Source: JAISDD01 sp031553935 (GTDB lineage: Bacteria > Bacillota > Syntrophomonadia > Syntrophomonadales > Syntrophomonadaceae). From it: a stretch of DNA of 64,000 nt. The DNA is taken from the NCBI GenBank assembly GCA_031553935.1, contig JAVBKS010000022.1, positions 1 to 64,000 of the forward strand, read 5' to 3'. The translations under genes were made by a program, and so were the position numbers. The notes under the pieces are model-generated. The model ran no database searches. It saw only the letters and a program-made list of their open reading frames with translations, and was not told the origin of the DNA. Below are positions 16,468 through 25,966 of the stretch, one piece after another. Every line of letters starts with the position of its first letter. Position 1 is the first letter of the stretch.

Positions 16468-17850
16468 CTAATTCTGTATAATACTTTGATAGAAATCCCA
16501 TTTTTCGCAAGACTCCAAATTACTGTTATGCCATAAAATTGTAAAATTACCATTATTTTTATGTACTTCTTTTTTTAATCCCATTACATAATTAAAAGCT
16601 TCAGCACAATCAGTAAAACCCATATATTCAGTTCCAAAAACACTTTTGTCCATAATAATTAAAGGTCGCTCTATGATATCCAACTGCTTTCGAATTTCAA
16701 GGTCATAAACATAAAAGTCAAAACATATACCACATCTGAAACCAGCAAAGTCTGGATAGGATAGAGAAGAATCATAGTTCAATCCTACTTTTTCAAGATT
16801 ACGCCAGGTTATAGGATTTTTAAATCTTAGAAAATGTTGTCTACTTCCCCATTTATCTTGTTTAATATTCTCAAATTGGCAAATGTTCATTAAACGCTCA
16901 AATTCTGATTTAGTTTGGTTCAGGTTCGTATAAGTTTCGAAACTTGGGTGCAATCCAATTTCATGGCCCCTTTGGTAAATATTCCGTAATAGTTTTCTTA
17001 TTGCTTCATTTTCTATAGAATAATTTTCATCATATTTTTTGTTTGTGCAAGCAGTTTTAAAAAAGAAAACACTTTTTAGAGAATTTGCTTCGCTAATTTT
17101 CATAATCCTATCAAAATTGAAAAAACTATCTTCTGATTTATTACTTTTAACTTCTATCCAGTTTTTCAAGTAACTTATTGACTTTTTATAATTTCTACGC
17201 TTAACGATTTCTGCTGCAGTTCTTTTAGCTAAATAAATTGCGCTCTTATTCGTATATTCCCATGGATGGTCAACATCATGTGATATATGTTTTTGAAAAG
17301 TCATTTTTTTTCTTTTAAAATCTGGCCACAAATAATTAATGGCAACCCACAAAATTTCTATATATTCATTAATAATGGGTTTAGTTAAGTAGGTGTTATT
17401 CTGAAAAATAGAGTATGAATGAAGAAATCTGTCAAACATATCTCTTTTAATACTCACATATTCCTCATAGCAAGTCATCAAAAAAAAGGCAGATCCGAAT
17501 ATATCCAATCCTAATGAAAGATTATTCTCATTGATTTTAATCAGATTATTATTTTCAAAGAAGCCACCGTAAATTATTGGAATATAACTTTTAATAGAAA
17601 ATAATTCAACTAAACCTTCTTGCAACGGCAATTTTGGCAAACTTTCTAGATTCAGCCAATGGTTATTATTCATAGAAAAGAATTTATCTGAAACAAACAT
17701 TGTCTTATTATTATAAGATATTTGTATAATGTCACTCATATTTTCAGTAAAACTGATACTAATCTCTATTCCAAAGAATTCTTTGAATATTTGATTATAT
17801 ATATAAGTACGTTCATTAATAAAATTCGCCGCGCAAAAAATTTGAAGCAA
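16468..17850 (-). CDS. Polysaccharide deacetylase-like protein (NodB-type fold)
   Basis: A 460-residue protein whose C-terminal half (about 200-460) resembles polysaccharide deacetylases: KHISHDVDHPW carries the Asp-Asp/His metal site, GHEIGLHPSFETY gives the HxxxH-type ligands, and ILWHNS is the C-terminal motif. The N-terminal ~190 residues resemble the extra domain seen in polysaccharide-cluster members. It starts with TTG 17850 behind AAAGGGTGA. No signal peptide is seen, so it is probably cytoplasmic and may deacetylate a precursor. Confidence 0.7.
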   Translation of the reverse strand: MLQIFCAANFINERTYIYNQIFKEFFGIEISISFTENMSDIIQISYNNKTMFVSDKFFSMNNNHWLNLESLPKLPLQEGLVELFSIKSYIPIIYGGFFENNNLIKINENNLSLGLDIFGSAFFLMTCYEEYVSIKRDMFDRFLHSYSIFQNNTYLTKPIINEYIEILWVAINYLWPDFKRKKMTFQKHISHDVDHPWEYTNKSAIYLAKRTAAEIVKRRNYKKSISYLKNWIEVKSNKSEDSFFNFDRIMKISEANSLKSVFFFKTACTNKKYDENYSIENEAIRKLLRNIYQRGHEIGLHPSFETYTNLNQTKSEFERLMNICQFENIKQDKWGSRQHFLRFKNPITWRNLEKVGLNYDSSLSYPDFAGFRCGICFDFYVYDLEIRKQLDIIERPLIIMDKSVFGTEYMGFTDCAEAFNYVMGLKKEVHKNNGNFTILWHNSNLESCEKWDFYQSIIQN

Positions 17851-17872
17851 AAAATCACCCTTTCATTAAATT

Positions 17873-18847
17873 CTATTTCTTTATTATCGCCTTAATTGCT
17901 TCTCTAATATGATAAATAGTTTTGAATTTTCTGTTCATATAATTAATATTGAAGTATTGGTATTGCATAGTAGCGAATTGTTTAAAAGAATTTTCTACTC
18001 CTTCAATCATACTACCTTCAAAATCAAAATGTTTTGTTTTTGCAGCAACATATTTTATTATTTCTCTTATAAGCAGTGAAACAGAGCCACTATCTCTATA
18101 GTCCGGATCGATTGCACTTATAAGATCATAGGCACTATTTTCATCCCAGATAATGAATAAAGCTGAATGTATACAATTATTTTCATCTCTAGCGTATATT
18201 ATTTGGCCTGAGTCATGAGCTATTACAGCATTATATATTTTTTCAAAAGTATCAAAAGTATAACTAATTTTTTCGTTTTGTTGTCTTAGTGTCCGAGAGT
18301 GAAATTCATAGAATTCTCTTGCGTTCATACCATATGCTGTTTCAACTATTGTTTCAGCTCGTTTAATATTTTTTCTTTTAGCTCGCGAAAATTTCGAGAA
18401 TAAATCTTCAAGATCAATAGAATCAATATTTGGAATAATATATGTATATCTTGTGGTTTGACCAAATCCTCTCCAATAGAAAGGCAACCAATTAGTAATA
18501 TTATATTTAAAGTTCTGGGAAAAATAGTCTATATCAAGATTCAAAATTTGATCTATAATTGAATTCATAACGTTTTTTTCAAAAGATAATTTTTTCTCAA
18601 TACTTTGATTCTTAGGATACTTAATCCATATTCCATTCGTTTGAGTTAATGGAGGTTGCTTTATTGATTTAATGCTTTTGCTTTTGTAAATACAATAAGG
18701 TAACGAAGCAATAATATTGCTATCCTTTTCTACTAAAAGCACATCCCAATTCTCGCATACTGCATCCAACCACCAGTCTCTAGAAAATATTGGTATTTCT
18801 TTTTCTGTTCCCAACAATTCTGAGTATTTTTCTTTGTTACTTAACAT
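17873..18847 (-). CDS. FemAB/GNAT-fold acyltransferase, second copy
   Basis: A 324-residue paralogue of the protein at 1692-2633, sharing DWWLDAV, PPLTQT, NITNWLPFYWRGF, QTTRYTY and the C-terminal FDFEGSM motif. Family members transfer aminoacyl or acyl groups. It lies between the Wzx flippase and deacetylase genes, so it probably modifies the same repeat unit. ATG 18847 has a clear AAGGAG upstream. Two divergent copies in one locus suggest two distinct acceptor or donor specificities. Confidence 0.72.
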   Translation of the reverse strand: MLSNKEKYSELLGTEKEIPIFSRDWWLDAVCENWDVLLVEKDSNIIASLPYCIYKSKSIKSIKQPPLTQTNGIWIKYPKNQSIEKKLSFEKNVMNSIIDQILNLDIDYFSQNFKYNITNWLPFYWRGFGQTTRYTYIIPNIDSIDLEDLFSKFSRAKRKNIKRAETIVETAYGMNAREFYEFHSRTLRQQNEKISYTFDTFEKIYNAVIAHDSGQIIYARDENNCIHSALFIIWDENSAYDLISAIDPDYRDSGSVSLLIREIIKYVAAKTKHFDFEGSMIEGVENSFKQFATMQYQYFNINYMNRKFKTIYHIREAIKAIIKK

Positions 18848-18856
18848 GACATCTCC

Positions 18857-20320
18857 TTACAAGTTAATTCTTCTGGTCGCGAATATTTGATGCAATAAAA
18901 ATACTATTCCAGATACAAAAGTAACACTAACCGTTATAATTGGTGATGTAAATAATACTTGAGTAATAATAGGTATAGCAATATATTTAATGCTATAAAA
19001 CGCTTCCAAAAATATGGATTTGATTATTGTGAAAAACCTTATATTCGTTATTGATAAGATATATGTACAATTAATAAAATAAAAAATAAAGGCTGAAACT
19101 CCAAATATTTTAATAGTTAGAATATCATTTCCTGTCAAACCGCCTACTATTAAACTAAGTGTAAATATAAGGATTTTTAATATACTTATATACATTCCTT
19201 GTTTTTGTTTTTCATTTACTGCATATAAAACAGATAATGGTGCAAACACGAAATTAATAAACATCCATAACCCCATCCATTGTACGTAAACGCCAGCAGT
19301 ATACCAATTTGAACCAAATATGAACCTGAAAAGTATTGGGCTCACTATTACTAATAAGATTATTGGTGTAAACGATATTCTCACTAAACCTTCAAACAGT
19401 TTTAAAGTAATTATATCTAACTCGTTTTTTCTTTTCGCTTCAACTGCTTTTGGCAAGAATACTTGTCCAATGGAGGATCCAATTAGACTCATTGGCAGAG
19501 CTAGAACTCTATGTCCTAATGCAAAATAACCAGCAATCAAAGGATTATAAAAAACTCCAAGCAATAAAATAGGTATGGAATTTGACATTGTCGTGAATAA
19601 TCCAGACCAAGAAGAATATATCGGAAAGTCTTTATAACGAACTATCATCTTCTTTATTTTTTCCCTACTTATTGACTCTTTTATAAACTTACCCTCTTCG
19701 CTAAGTGTTTGTTTTGATATATAAATAGTTGCAATAAGCTGTCCGATTATGCTACCACCAATCAGACCCCCTGCAGTTGGCGTTGTCGAGCTAATTCCAA
19801 ATACTAATTGGCTTATACTATTAGTCGAACTATTAATTACTTGTCTTTTTGATAATCTTGAAAACTGTTTCCTTCTTGTGCACCAATAGTTGATTGCTTG
19901 AAATATACCTGTAAAAAGAATACTCAAAGGTAGCAATACTAACCAACTTGATAACTCAGGAGCTTCTAACGCAAGCGCAATTTTATTTTTAAATAAGCTG
20001 ACCAATAAAACGCATAGAATTGATATGAAAATACAAATACTGATAGAGATTACAAGTAGATTTGCAGCATCTTCGTCATCTTCAGGCAATACAATTGTCA
20101 ACTCATATCTCAGACAAGAAATAACTACGATTATCATTAAAATACTCGAATAAAAACTTTGTATTCCAAAAGATTCCGGTTGATATAATCTCGTTAAAAC
20201 CGGAGCAACTAATAATGAAATAATTTGCGAAATGATCGAACCAGTAGCTACTATTGCTACACTATTAATAAAGCTAGTGCCTAAAATTCTATTTTTGATT
20301 TTGCATAATCTATTTTTCAA
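18857..20320 (-). CDS. wzx: Oligosaccharide flippase, Wzx type
   Basis: A 487-residue multidrug/oligosaccharidyl-lipid/polysaccharide superfamily protein with about 12-14 membrane segments. The N-terminus (VAIVATGSIISQIISLLVAP, then VLTRLYQPESFG) is typical of Wzx and related exporters. It moves undecaprenyl-linked repeat units across the membrane. The frame extends to a TTG at 20332, but GGAG TCGTAT TTG places a better start at 20320; this region overlaps the end of the preceding gene. Confidence 0.9.
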   Translation of the reverse strand: MKNRLCKIKNRILGTSFINSVAIVATGSIISQIISLLVAPVLTRLYQPESFGIQSFYSSILMIIVVISCLRYELTIVLPEDDEDAANLLVISISICIFISILCVLLVSLFKNKIALALEAPELSSWLVLLPLSILFTGIFQAINYWCTRRKQFSRLSKRQVINSSTNSISQLVFGISSTTPTAGGLIGGSIIGQLIATIYISKQTLSEEGKFIKESISREKIKKMIVRYKDFPIYSSWSGLFTTMSNSIPILLLGVFYNPLIAGYFALGHRVLALPMSLIGSSIGQVFLPKAVEAKRKNELDIITLKLFEGLVRISFTPIILLVIVSPILFRFIFGSNWYTAGVYVQWMGLWMFINFVFAPLSVLYAVNEKQKQGMYISILKILIFTLSLIVGGLTGNDILTIKIFGVSAFIFYFINCTYILSITNIRFFTIIKSIFLEAFYSIKYIAIPIITQVLFTSPIITVSVTFVSGIVFLLHQIFATRRINL

Positions 20321-21512
20321 ATACGACTCCAAACTTATACTTAAATTTTATCAAAGTTTTTATGATATTAGTCGGAAGTATTCTTTTTAAAATAATACTT
20401 GTATAAGATTTCCTTTTTATATATTTACTCAATATATTAATTATTGGTTTTCTGCCGAATTCGATAAAAAAATCATTTCTATTTTTATTTTCAGCTGTGG
20501 GATACAATAATACACTATTTCCTTTTATTGCTTCATTTATTGACAATTTGTATAGCATCATATAATCTACTAATCTATGAATTATTTCAAATCCCTTTTC
20601 GGTTATTGGAATTATTAATGAAACACCTTTACGTGAAACAAGTTCTGGATGATTTTCTTCTAATTTCCAGAAGTCACCTATTACAATGTCACCTACCCTA
20701 TTTTCGCAAGCATATTGGCACCTAATACAACATTTTCTATTAAAAAGACTTTGAAGAAATCCTAATGTATACAAATCACTTTTAGACTTAATATTTCGCC
20801 CATTGCTGAATTCCAATTCTGTCAGATAGTCTTTCCACATACCCTTTTGAGCATCTTTTTTTCTGAAAATAAATTTAGTCAATTTGCTTTTATATTTTTT
20901 CTCTAAATTATCCTTGTATTCACTAAATACTCCGGGACTTGCTACTCCATGGCATAATAATTCTACACAAAACAAATTCCCTTTATTTTTCACGAAAGAT
21001 TTTAGACCAGCTATCTGGCATGGCGTTCCAGAGAAAACCACTTCAGTCCCATTCAATAAATGCTCTTTTATATGGATATATGTATCTTTAAGATTACTTT
21101 GTACGTATTTTGATTTCATGAGTTTATCATAACTCTCATCGCCTGATATTCCACAATGAATCACGTTTAACTCTTCATCATATCTTGCACCAAAAATATG
21201 TGTTTCTTTGTCAAAACACTGAACTATACCTGAAAAAGCACCTCCTGATGAGCTATCCATAAGAATACTATCATCTTTATGCATCGCTGCATAGCAAATA
21301 TTTGGCAATTGATGTCTACTTTCCATATTTTGAACATTTTCGGGGCACACATAGAAGCATAAATTACAATTATTGCACCTATTTGCATCAACTTCAGGGT
21401 ATAAAAATCCTTCCACATCATAATTCATGTGAATACATTTTCTGGGGCAAACATGTTGGCAAGCTGTGCAACCTGTGCAAGAATCTCTATTGTTCTTAGC
21501 TACAAAATACAT
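20310..21512 (-). CDS. FrhB-like iron-sulfur protein of polysaccharide clusters
   Basis: A 400-residue protein of the coenzyme F420 hydrogenase beta-subunit-like family. Two 4Fe-4S motifs lie at the N-terminus (CTGCTACQHVCPRKC and CNNCNLCFYVCPEN), then the FrhB N- and C-terminal domains (SSSGGAFSG, FSGTPCQIAGLK, CHGVASPG). In polysaccharide clusters it commonly sits next to a pyruvyl transferase gene, as here; a redox role on a sugar is suspected but not established. ATG 21512 follows GAGGAAGAA. Confidence 0.85.
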   Translation of the reverse strand: MYFVAKNNRDSCTGCTACQHVCPRKCIHMNYDVEGFLYPEVDANRCNNCNLCFYVCPENVQNMESRHQLPNICYAAMHKDDSILMDSSSGGAFSGIVQCFDKETHIFGARYDEELNVIHCGISGDESYDKLMKSKYVQSNLKDTYIHIKEHLLNGTEVVFSGTPCQIAGLKSFVKNKGNLFCVELLCHGVASPGVFSEYKDNLEKKYKSKLTKFIFRKKDAQKGMWKDYLTELEFSNGRNIKSKSDLYTLGFLQSLFNRKCCIRCQYACENRVGDIVIGDFWKLEENHPELVSRKGVSLIIPITEKGFEIIHRLVDYMMLYKLSINEAIKGNSVLLYPTAENKNRNDFFIEFGRKPIINILSKYIKRKSYTSIILKRILPTNIIKTLIKFKYKFGVVFEK

Positions 21513-21519
21513 TTCTTCC

Positions 21520-22626
21520 TCATATCAAGTCGAGCGAGGACTCAAGAAATTTTATCGAGTTCTCGCGTTTATTATCTAGAACAGCATTTGTATTAGTGAA
21601 GTCAGGTAAGGTAATTTCTATATCACCTTCAGGACAGACAGTCATAAGTCTTTTTTCCAGCCCAACCATCTCGAGAAAATCAGCAATTCTTGAATTAGTA
21701 GAATCATATCTATTCCCTTTGATAAATGAAAATAGGTTGCGGTTAAAATTCGTAGAAAAAGCTGTTCCATGGAATGAATTTGTAACTACAAATGACGCAT
21801 TTAAGAATAGTTTAACAAATTCTAGTGGAGATGGTAATGCAGTTGCTTTTTCCGAGTACATAGGACGTAGTCCTCTAGAAATCCCAATGACTTTTAACCC
21901 TGTTTGCTTTTTTAATTTAGAAATAAATTTTTGCATCTCACTATTCGGGGACAAGCAGTAAGTTAATATGTATGGTCTTTCTATTGAGCTTATCTCATCG
22001 GTGACGTTTCTCCACTCCGCGATAGTCATTAATAAGGTTGGATCTAAGACTAATTCTGCTTCAATACCAGCACAATCCGCTACTATATTTTGTGCACTAG
22101 ACTCTCTAACAGAAATTTTAGAAAAGTTTTTCAAATTTTTTTCGTAAAAATCTTTATCAACTTTCGTCAAACTATTTCTTCCGAAACTAGCTGCGTAGGC
22201 TATTTTTTTATCTTCGTGGCTAACAAAATCAAGAAAGTATGATGAGTCAAATCTAATCATGGTAGCATTCCATATCTGATCACTTCCACATATGAAATAG
22301 TCATATCTATCAGAAATAGCTTTTAAATCAGTGTTACTAATGAATTGCGGAGACAAGACATTTAGGTACTTATTCGAAAATGCTACGAATTTTCGTTTTT
22401 TAACATAGTTATATACTAAAGAAAATACCTTAACTATATAACTTCTTGTACTTAATTCTGTGTTTTTTCCAAATAGAGAATCATATTTTAGTTTCTCTGG
22501 ATTCGAATAATCAATGATATCGTAATCAAATCCCAACATCTTAACCTTTTGCTGAAGTGCAAACGCCTGTAATGCAGAACCATAATTCGATGAATTATGA
22601 AATGTCAAACAAGCTACTTTACTCAT
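21520..22626 (-). CDS. Polysaccharide pyruvyl transferase
   Basis: A 368-residue member of the CsaB/PssM-type pyruvyl transferase family, which adds ketal-linked pyruvate to sugars using PEP. The N-terminal NYGSALQAFALQQ and the mid-protein CGSDQIWNATM followed by VLDPTLL are characteristic; VTNSFHGTAFS is the C-terminal conserved histidine motif. The frame opens at 22653, but ATG 22626 has AAGAGGT upstream. It is paired with the FrhB-like gene 7 bases downstream. Pyruvate would add negative charge and may help S-layer-type binding. Confidence 0.88.
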   Translation of the reverse strand: MSKVACLTFHNSSNYGSALQAFALQQKVKMLGFDYDIIDYSNPEKLKYDSLFGKNTELSTRSYIVKVFSLVYNYVKKRKFVAFSNKYLNVLSPQFISNTDLKAISDRYDYFICGSDQIWNATMIRFDSSYFLDFVSHEDKKIAYAASFGRNSLTKVDKDFYEKNLKNFSKISVRESSAQNIVADCAGIEAELVLDPTLLMTIAEWRNVTDEISSIERPYILTYCLSPNSEMQKFISKLKKQTGLKVIGISRGLRPMYSEKATALPSPLEFVKLFLNASFVVTNSFHGTAFSTNFNRNLFSFIKGNRYDSTNSRIADFLEMVGLEKRLMTVCPEGDIEITLPDFTNTNAVLDNKRENSIKFLESSLDLI

Positions 22627-22656
22627 ATTTAGACCTCTTGTTTTATTGTCCATAAT

Positions 22657-23223
22657 TTACCTACTCTCTTTCGCATTAATCTCTCGAAATTTCTTTACTC
22701 CAAAATAACAAGTATAGTGTAAATATTTATTTGCTCTAAATCCTGCCTTTTCAACACCTCGAATAGCGTAAGGTTTCTTTGACGATACAATAAGATATAA
22801 GTTCTTATTTGGGTTTTCTTCACATAAATACCTCAGGACTGAAGGATAAATATTTAGCCCTTTTGCTTTTTCACTAGTTGCGCAATTAAATATGTATATA
22901 TCATCCTCATAAAAAGTCATAAAGTAATTATGGATTACTCTCCTAATCTGCGGCCCCTTCGTATACCATGAACGGTGCACGCACACATTATCTAAATAAG
23001 CGTAATATCCAACATCCCCACTTTCTAATAACTCTCTGTATTTTTGTATTTTACTCTTAGAATTAAAAGAGAGAGCATCATCAATAATATCAAAATTAAC
23101 TTTTCTTATTAAAGCATTAGAATAAATATTTTCTATTGATTCGTATTTATACAAAATATATGTTTCTTTTCTATATAAGAAATTCTTGAGTCTTTCCATA
23201 ATCCGGTGAATTTTACTTATCAT
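22657..23223 (-). CDS. GNAT-like acetyltransferase, paralogue of the 3.8 kb gene
   Basis: A 188-residue protein sharing SGDVGYYAYLD, HRSWYTKGP and the terminal GVEKAGFRANK region with the protein at 3780-4490. These resemble the acetyl-CoA-binding and C-terminal strands of GNAT enzymes. It overlaps the end of the WbpB-type oxidoreductase gene by 11 bases, so it is translationally coupled. Substrate unknown; acylation of a nucleotide sugar or lipid-linked intermediate is likely from context. Confidence 0.6.
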   Translation of the reverse strand: MISKIHRIMERLKNFLYRKETYILYKYESIENIYSNALIRKVNFDIIDDALSFNSKSKIQKYRELLESGDVGYYAYLDNVCVHRSWYTKGPQIRRVIHNYFMTFYEDDIYIFNCATSEKAKGLNIYPSVLRYLCEENPNKNLYLIVSSKKPYAIRGVEKAGFRANKYLHYTCYFGVKKFREINAKESR

Positions 23224-24208
23224 TTATATATATTTTTTCTAATACTTTTAGTGAGTTGCGACCTTCGTATCCATCACTAATCGGCTCAGTATTCCCCTTC
23301 AAGCTATCTATAGTATTCTTATAAAACAAACTATGTCCGAAACCATAAACATTCGGAGGCTCATTATTTGCTGTTACTATATCTTGATCATATTCCTTTT
23401 TATCAGCAAATTCCCATTTCTCAATCATATTCATGGAAACACCTCCGACTCTAACTGTCCCATTTTCTCCTTGAATTGTAATTGATCCCTCAAGGTTTTT
23501 CGGAAAAGTCAGCATCGTGACATTAATACTGCCAATAGCACCACTATTAAAGCGAATAATAGCTGAACCGGTATCCTCGGCCTCAATTGTTCGAGCTAGT
23601 GTAGCTGTAAGTGCTTTAACTTCAGATATGGGACCTCCAAACCACTGCACCATATCCACATAATGTGAAGCTTGATTCATAAAAGCTCCTCCATCTAATC
23701 TCCATGTCCCACGCCAAGGTGCCATATCATAATAATCCTGCGGTCGGGTCCAGAATACATTAGAAGTAATCATATATATTTTTCCAAAACGGCCTTCGTC
23801 GAAGGCACGTCTCACTAATTGAATTGCTGGATTAAGACGGTTTTGCAAAACAACAAAAAGTTTTACACCAGCCAAATCGCAAGCCTCTATTAGCTTTTCG
23901 CCTTCATCAAGTCTACATGCCATAGGTTTTTCAGTAATGACGTGTTTTTTAAATTTGGCAGCAAGAATTCCATGTTCAGGATGCAACCCTGAAGGCGTAC
24001 AAATAGAGATAATATCTATATCGTCTCTGAGAAGCATTTGTTCGTAATCTGTTGTCCAATAAGGAATACCATAATCTATAGCAGATTTCTTTGCACGGTC
24101 TTCGATAATATCGCAGCACGCGACACACTTTGCATTTGGAAGCTGTGCTATTGCTTCAAAATGATTCTTAGATATTCGTCCGCAACCAATTAATCCAATA
24201 TTAAGCAT
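23213..24208 (-). CDS. wbpB: Gfo/Idh/MocA sugar oxidoreductase, WbpB/WlbA type
   Basis: A 331-residue NAD-dependent oxidoreductase expected to oxidise C3 of UDP-N-acetylglucosaminuronic acid. The N-terminal Rossmann motif is GLIGCGRISKNHF; EKPMACRLDEGEKL holds the catalytic lysine; GGAFMNQASHYVDMVQWFGG is the substrate-domain motif of this subgroup. In the operon order it is the last of the set WbpA, WbpD, WbpE and WbpB, all adjacent. ATG 24208 is preceded by AGAGAGGT. Confidence 0.85.
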   Translation of the reverse strand: MLNIGLIGCGRISKNHFEAIAQLPNAKCVACCDIIEDRAKKSAIDYGIPYWTTDYEQMLLRDDIDIISICTPSGLHPEHGILAAKFKKHVITEKPMACRLDEGEKLIEACDLAGVKLFVVLQNRLNPAIQLVRRAFDEGRFGKIYMITSNVFWTRPQDYYDMAPWRGTWRLDGGAFMNQASHYVDMVQWFGGPISEVKALTATLARTIEAEDTGSAIIRFNSGAIGSINVTMLTFPKNLEGSITIQGENGTVRVGGVSMNMIEKWEFADKKEYDQDIVTANNEPPNVYGFGHSLFYKNTIDSLKGNTEPISDGYEGRNSLKVLEKIYINDK

Positions 24209-24222
24209 ATATAACCTCTCTG

Positions 24223-25341
24223 CTATTTAAAATATTTAATAATACTCGAAACAATATAATTTACCTGATCAATGCTAAGCATAGGATCAATCGGAATTGC
24301 CAGAACTTCGTTACAAACCTTTTCTGCCACAGGTAGATCGCCGGTTTTGTAATCAAGAAACGAAAAACAATCTTGCAGATGTAGTGATTGCGGATAATAT
24401 ACCGCCGTACTGATTCCTTCAGCATCTAAATGCGTTTGCATTTCATCTCTTCTATCAACTTCAATTACGAATTGATGATAAACGTGGCCTGGATAAACAT
24501 TTGGCCATTTCATTTTTCCCTTTAGTCCGGCCTTTTTGAACTCATCAGCATACAACGAAGCTATACTTCTTCGTTTATTCGTCCATTCAGGTAGATGCTT
24601 TAGTTTAACGTCAAGTATTGCCGCTTGAATTGTATCCAATCTGCTATTGTATCCAATAATGCTATGATAGTACTTTGGTTTTGCGCCATGCACCCTAAGC
24701 AGCCTTATTTCGTCTGCAAGTTTATCATCATTTGTAGTTATTAAACCGCCATCACCAAAACAACTAAGATTCTTAGATGGAAAGAAGCTAAAACATCCGG
24801 TATGACCTACTACACCTGCCTTAAGATTATTACAATTAGTCTCCGCATCAATTGCTTGACAAGCATCTTCAACTATAGCTACCTTATGTTCTTCAGCAAG
24901 TTGCATCAATCTCTTCATATCAACTGGTAATCCAAACAAATGTACTGGGATTATTGCTTTGATATTTCTATCTGATTTTAGCAGCTTCTCGACTTGATTA
25001 AGATCAATATTATAGTTAACCGGGTCGATATCTACAAAAACCGGAATTGCTCCTAATCTACTTACTGCTCCCGCAGTTGCGAAGAAAGTAAAAGTGGGCA
25101 CAATAACTTTGTCTCCTGACCCAATACCGAGTGCATCCAGAGATAAAAGTAATGCATCAGATCCGGATGCCACACCTATTGCATGTTTAGCTCCTAAGTA
25201 TTCCGCAATATTCTTCTCGAATTCAGCAACTTGTGGTCCCATAATATAATTTCCTGATGACAAAACCTCTGAAATCGCCAGGTCAATATCATCTTTCAAT
25301 GAATTATACTGATTCACCAAATCAAGTAATTGAACTTTCAT
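24223..25341 (-). CDS. wbpE: PLP-dependent aminotransferase, WbpE/WlbC type
   Basis: A 372-residue DegT/DnrJ/EryC1/StrS aminotransferase. The PLP lysine lies in FSFFPSKNLSCFGDGG; VASGSDALLLSLDALG binds the cofactor phosphate, and VEDACQAIDAE contains the stacking and ring-nitrogen residues. It would aminate the 3-keto product of the WbpB-type dehydrogenase. The frame is open further upstream and overlaps the acetyltransferase gene, but ATG 25341 follows a perfect GGAGGG and starts with the family N-terminus KVQLLDLVNQY. Confidence 0.88.
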   Translation of the reverse strand: MKVQLLDLVNQYNSLKDDIDLAISEVLSSGNYIMGPQVAEFEKNIAEYLGAKHAIGVASGSDALLLSLDALGIGSGDKVIVPTFTFFATAGAVSRLGAIPVFVDIDPVNYNIDLNQVEKLLKSDRNIKAIIPVHLFGLPVDMKRLMQLAEEHKVAIVEDACQAIDAETNCNNLKAGVVGHTGCFSFFPSKNLSCFGDGGLITTNDDKLADEIRLLRVHGAKPKYYHSIIGYNSRLDTIQAAILDVKLKHLPEWTNKRRSIASLYADEFKKAGLKGKMKWPNVYPGHVYHQFVIEVDRRDEMQTHLDAEGISTAVYYPQSLHLQDCFSFLDYKTGDLPVAEKVCNEVLAIPIDPMLSIDQVNYIVSSIIKYFK

Positions 25342-25363
25342 TTTTTCCCTCCAGAAACAAGTT

Positions 25364-25930
25364 CTATGATAACCGAACTTCATTGTTAACATTAATAAAC
25401 TCCGATTTACACAAATTGCAAATTGCTTTTCCATGGTAAAAAGTGAGCTTTTCTCCACATTTGCATACCCAACCTGTTACTCTAGCCGGATTACCAATAA
25501 CCAATGCAAAATCCGGAATATCTTTGCTCACTACTGCACCTGCTCCAACTAAAGCATATGAACCAATAGTATTGCCACAGATTATTGTGGCATTCGCACC
25601 AATAGAGGCTCCCTTTTTAATCATGGTCTTTTTGTACTCATCCTTTTTTTCAATAAAAGCTCTTGGGTTAATAACATTTGTAAAAACCATTGATGGACCT
25701 AAGAAAACATCATTTTCACATATTACTCCAGAATATACGGAAACATTGTTTTGTATTTTAACCCCATCACCGAGAATTACCCCTGGTGAAATAACAACAT
25801 TTTGTCCGATATTGCATTTGTTTCCTATTACTGCTCCAGTCATTATGTGCGAAAAATGCCATATCTTGGTGTCTTCGCCTATATGTACATCTTCATCAAT
25901 ATAAGCAGATTCATGTGCAAAATAATCCAA
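25364..25930 (-). CDS. wbpD: Hexapeptide N-acetyltransferase with C-terminal zinc ribbon, WbpD/WlbB type
   Basis: A 188-residue left-handed beta-helix acetyltransferase that would acetylate the 3-amino group of the UDP-uronic acid. HESAYIDEDVHIGEDTKIWH and GPSMVFTNVINPRAF match the WbpD/WlbB group. The extra C-terminal tail has two Cys pairs (CKCGEKL and CNLC), a zinc-ribbon-like addition. The start is TTG 25930 with AGAGGT upstream. It lies between the WbpA- and WbpE-type genes. Confidence 0.87.
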   Translation of the reverse strand: MDYFAHESAYIDEDVHIGEDTKIWHFSHIMTGAVIGNKCNIGQNVVISPGVILGDGVKIQNNVSVYSGVICENDVFLGPSMVFTNVINPRAFIEKKDEYKKTMIKKGASIGANATIICGNTIGSYALVGAGAVVSKDIPDFALVIGNPARVTGWVCKCGEKLTFYHGKAICNLCKSEFINVNNEVRLS

Positions 25931-25966
25931 AATAAGAATACCTCTCGTAAGTATTAAGAAAGTGCT

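Noticed and set aside
24223..25458. Extended N-terminus of the WbpE-like aminotransferase
   Set aside because: The extra 39 residues overlap the acetyltransferase gene in another frame; ATG 25341 has a perfect ribosome binding site and the family N-terminus.
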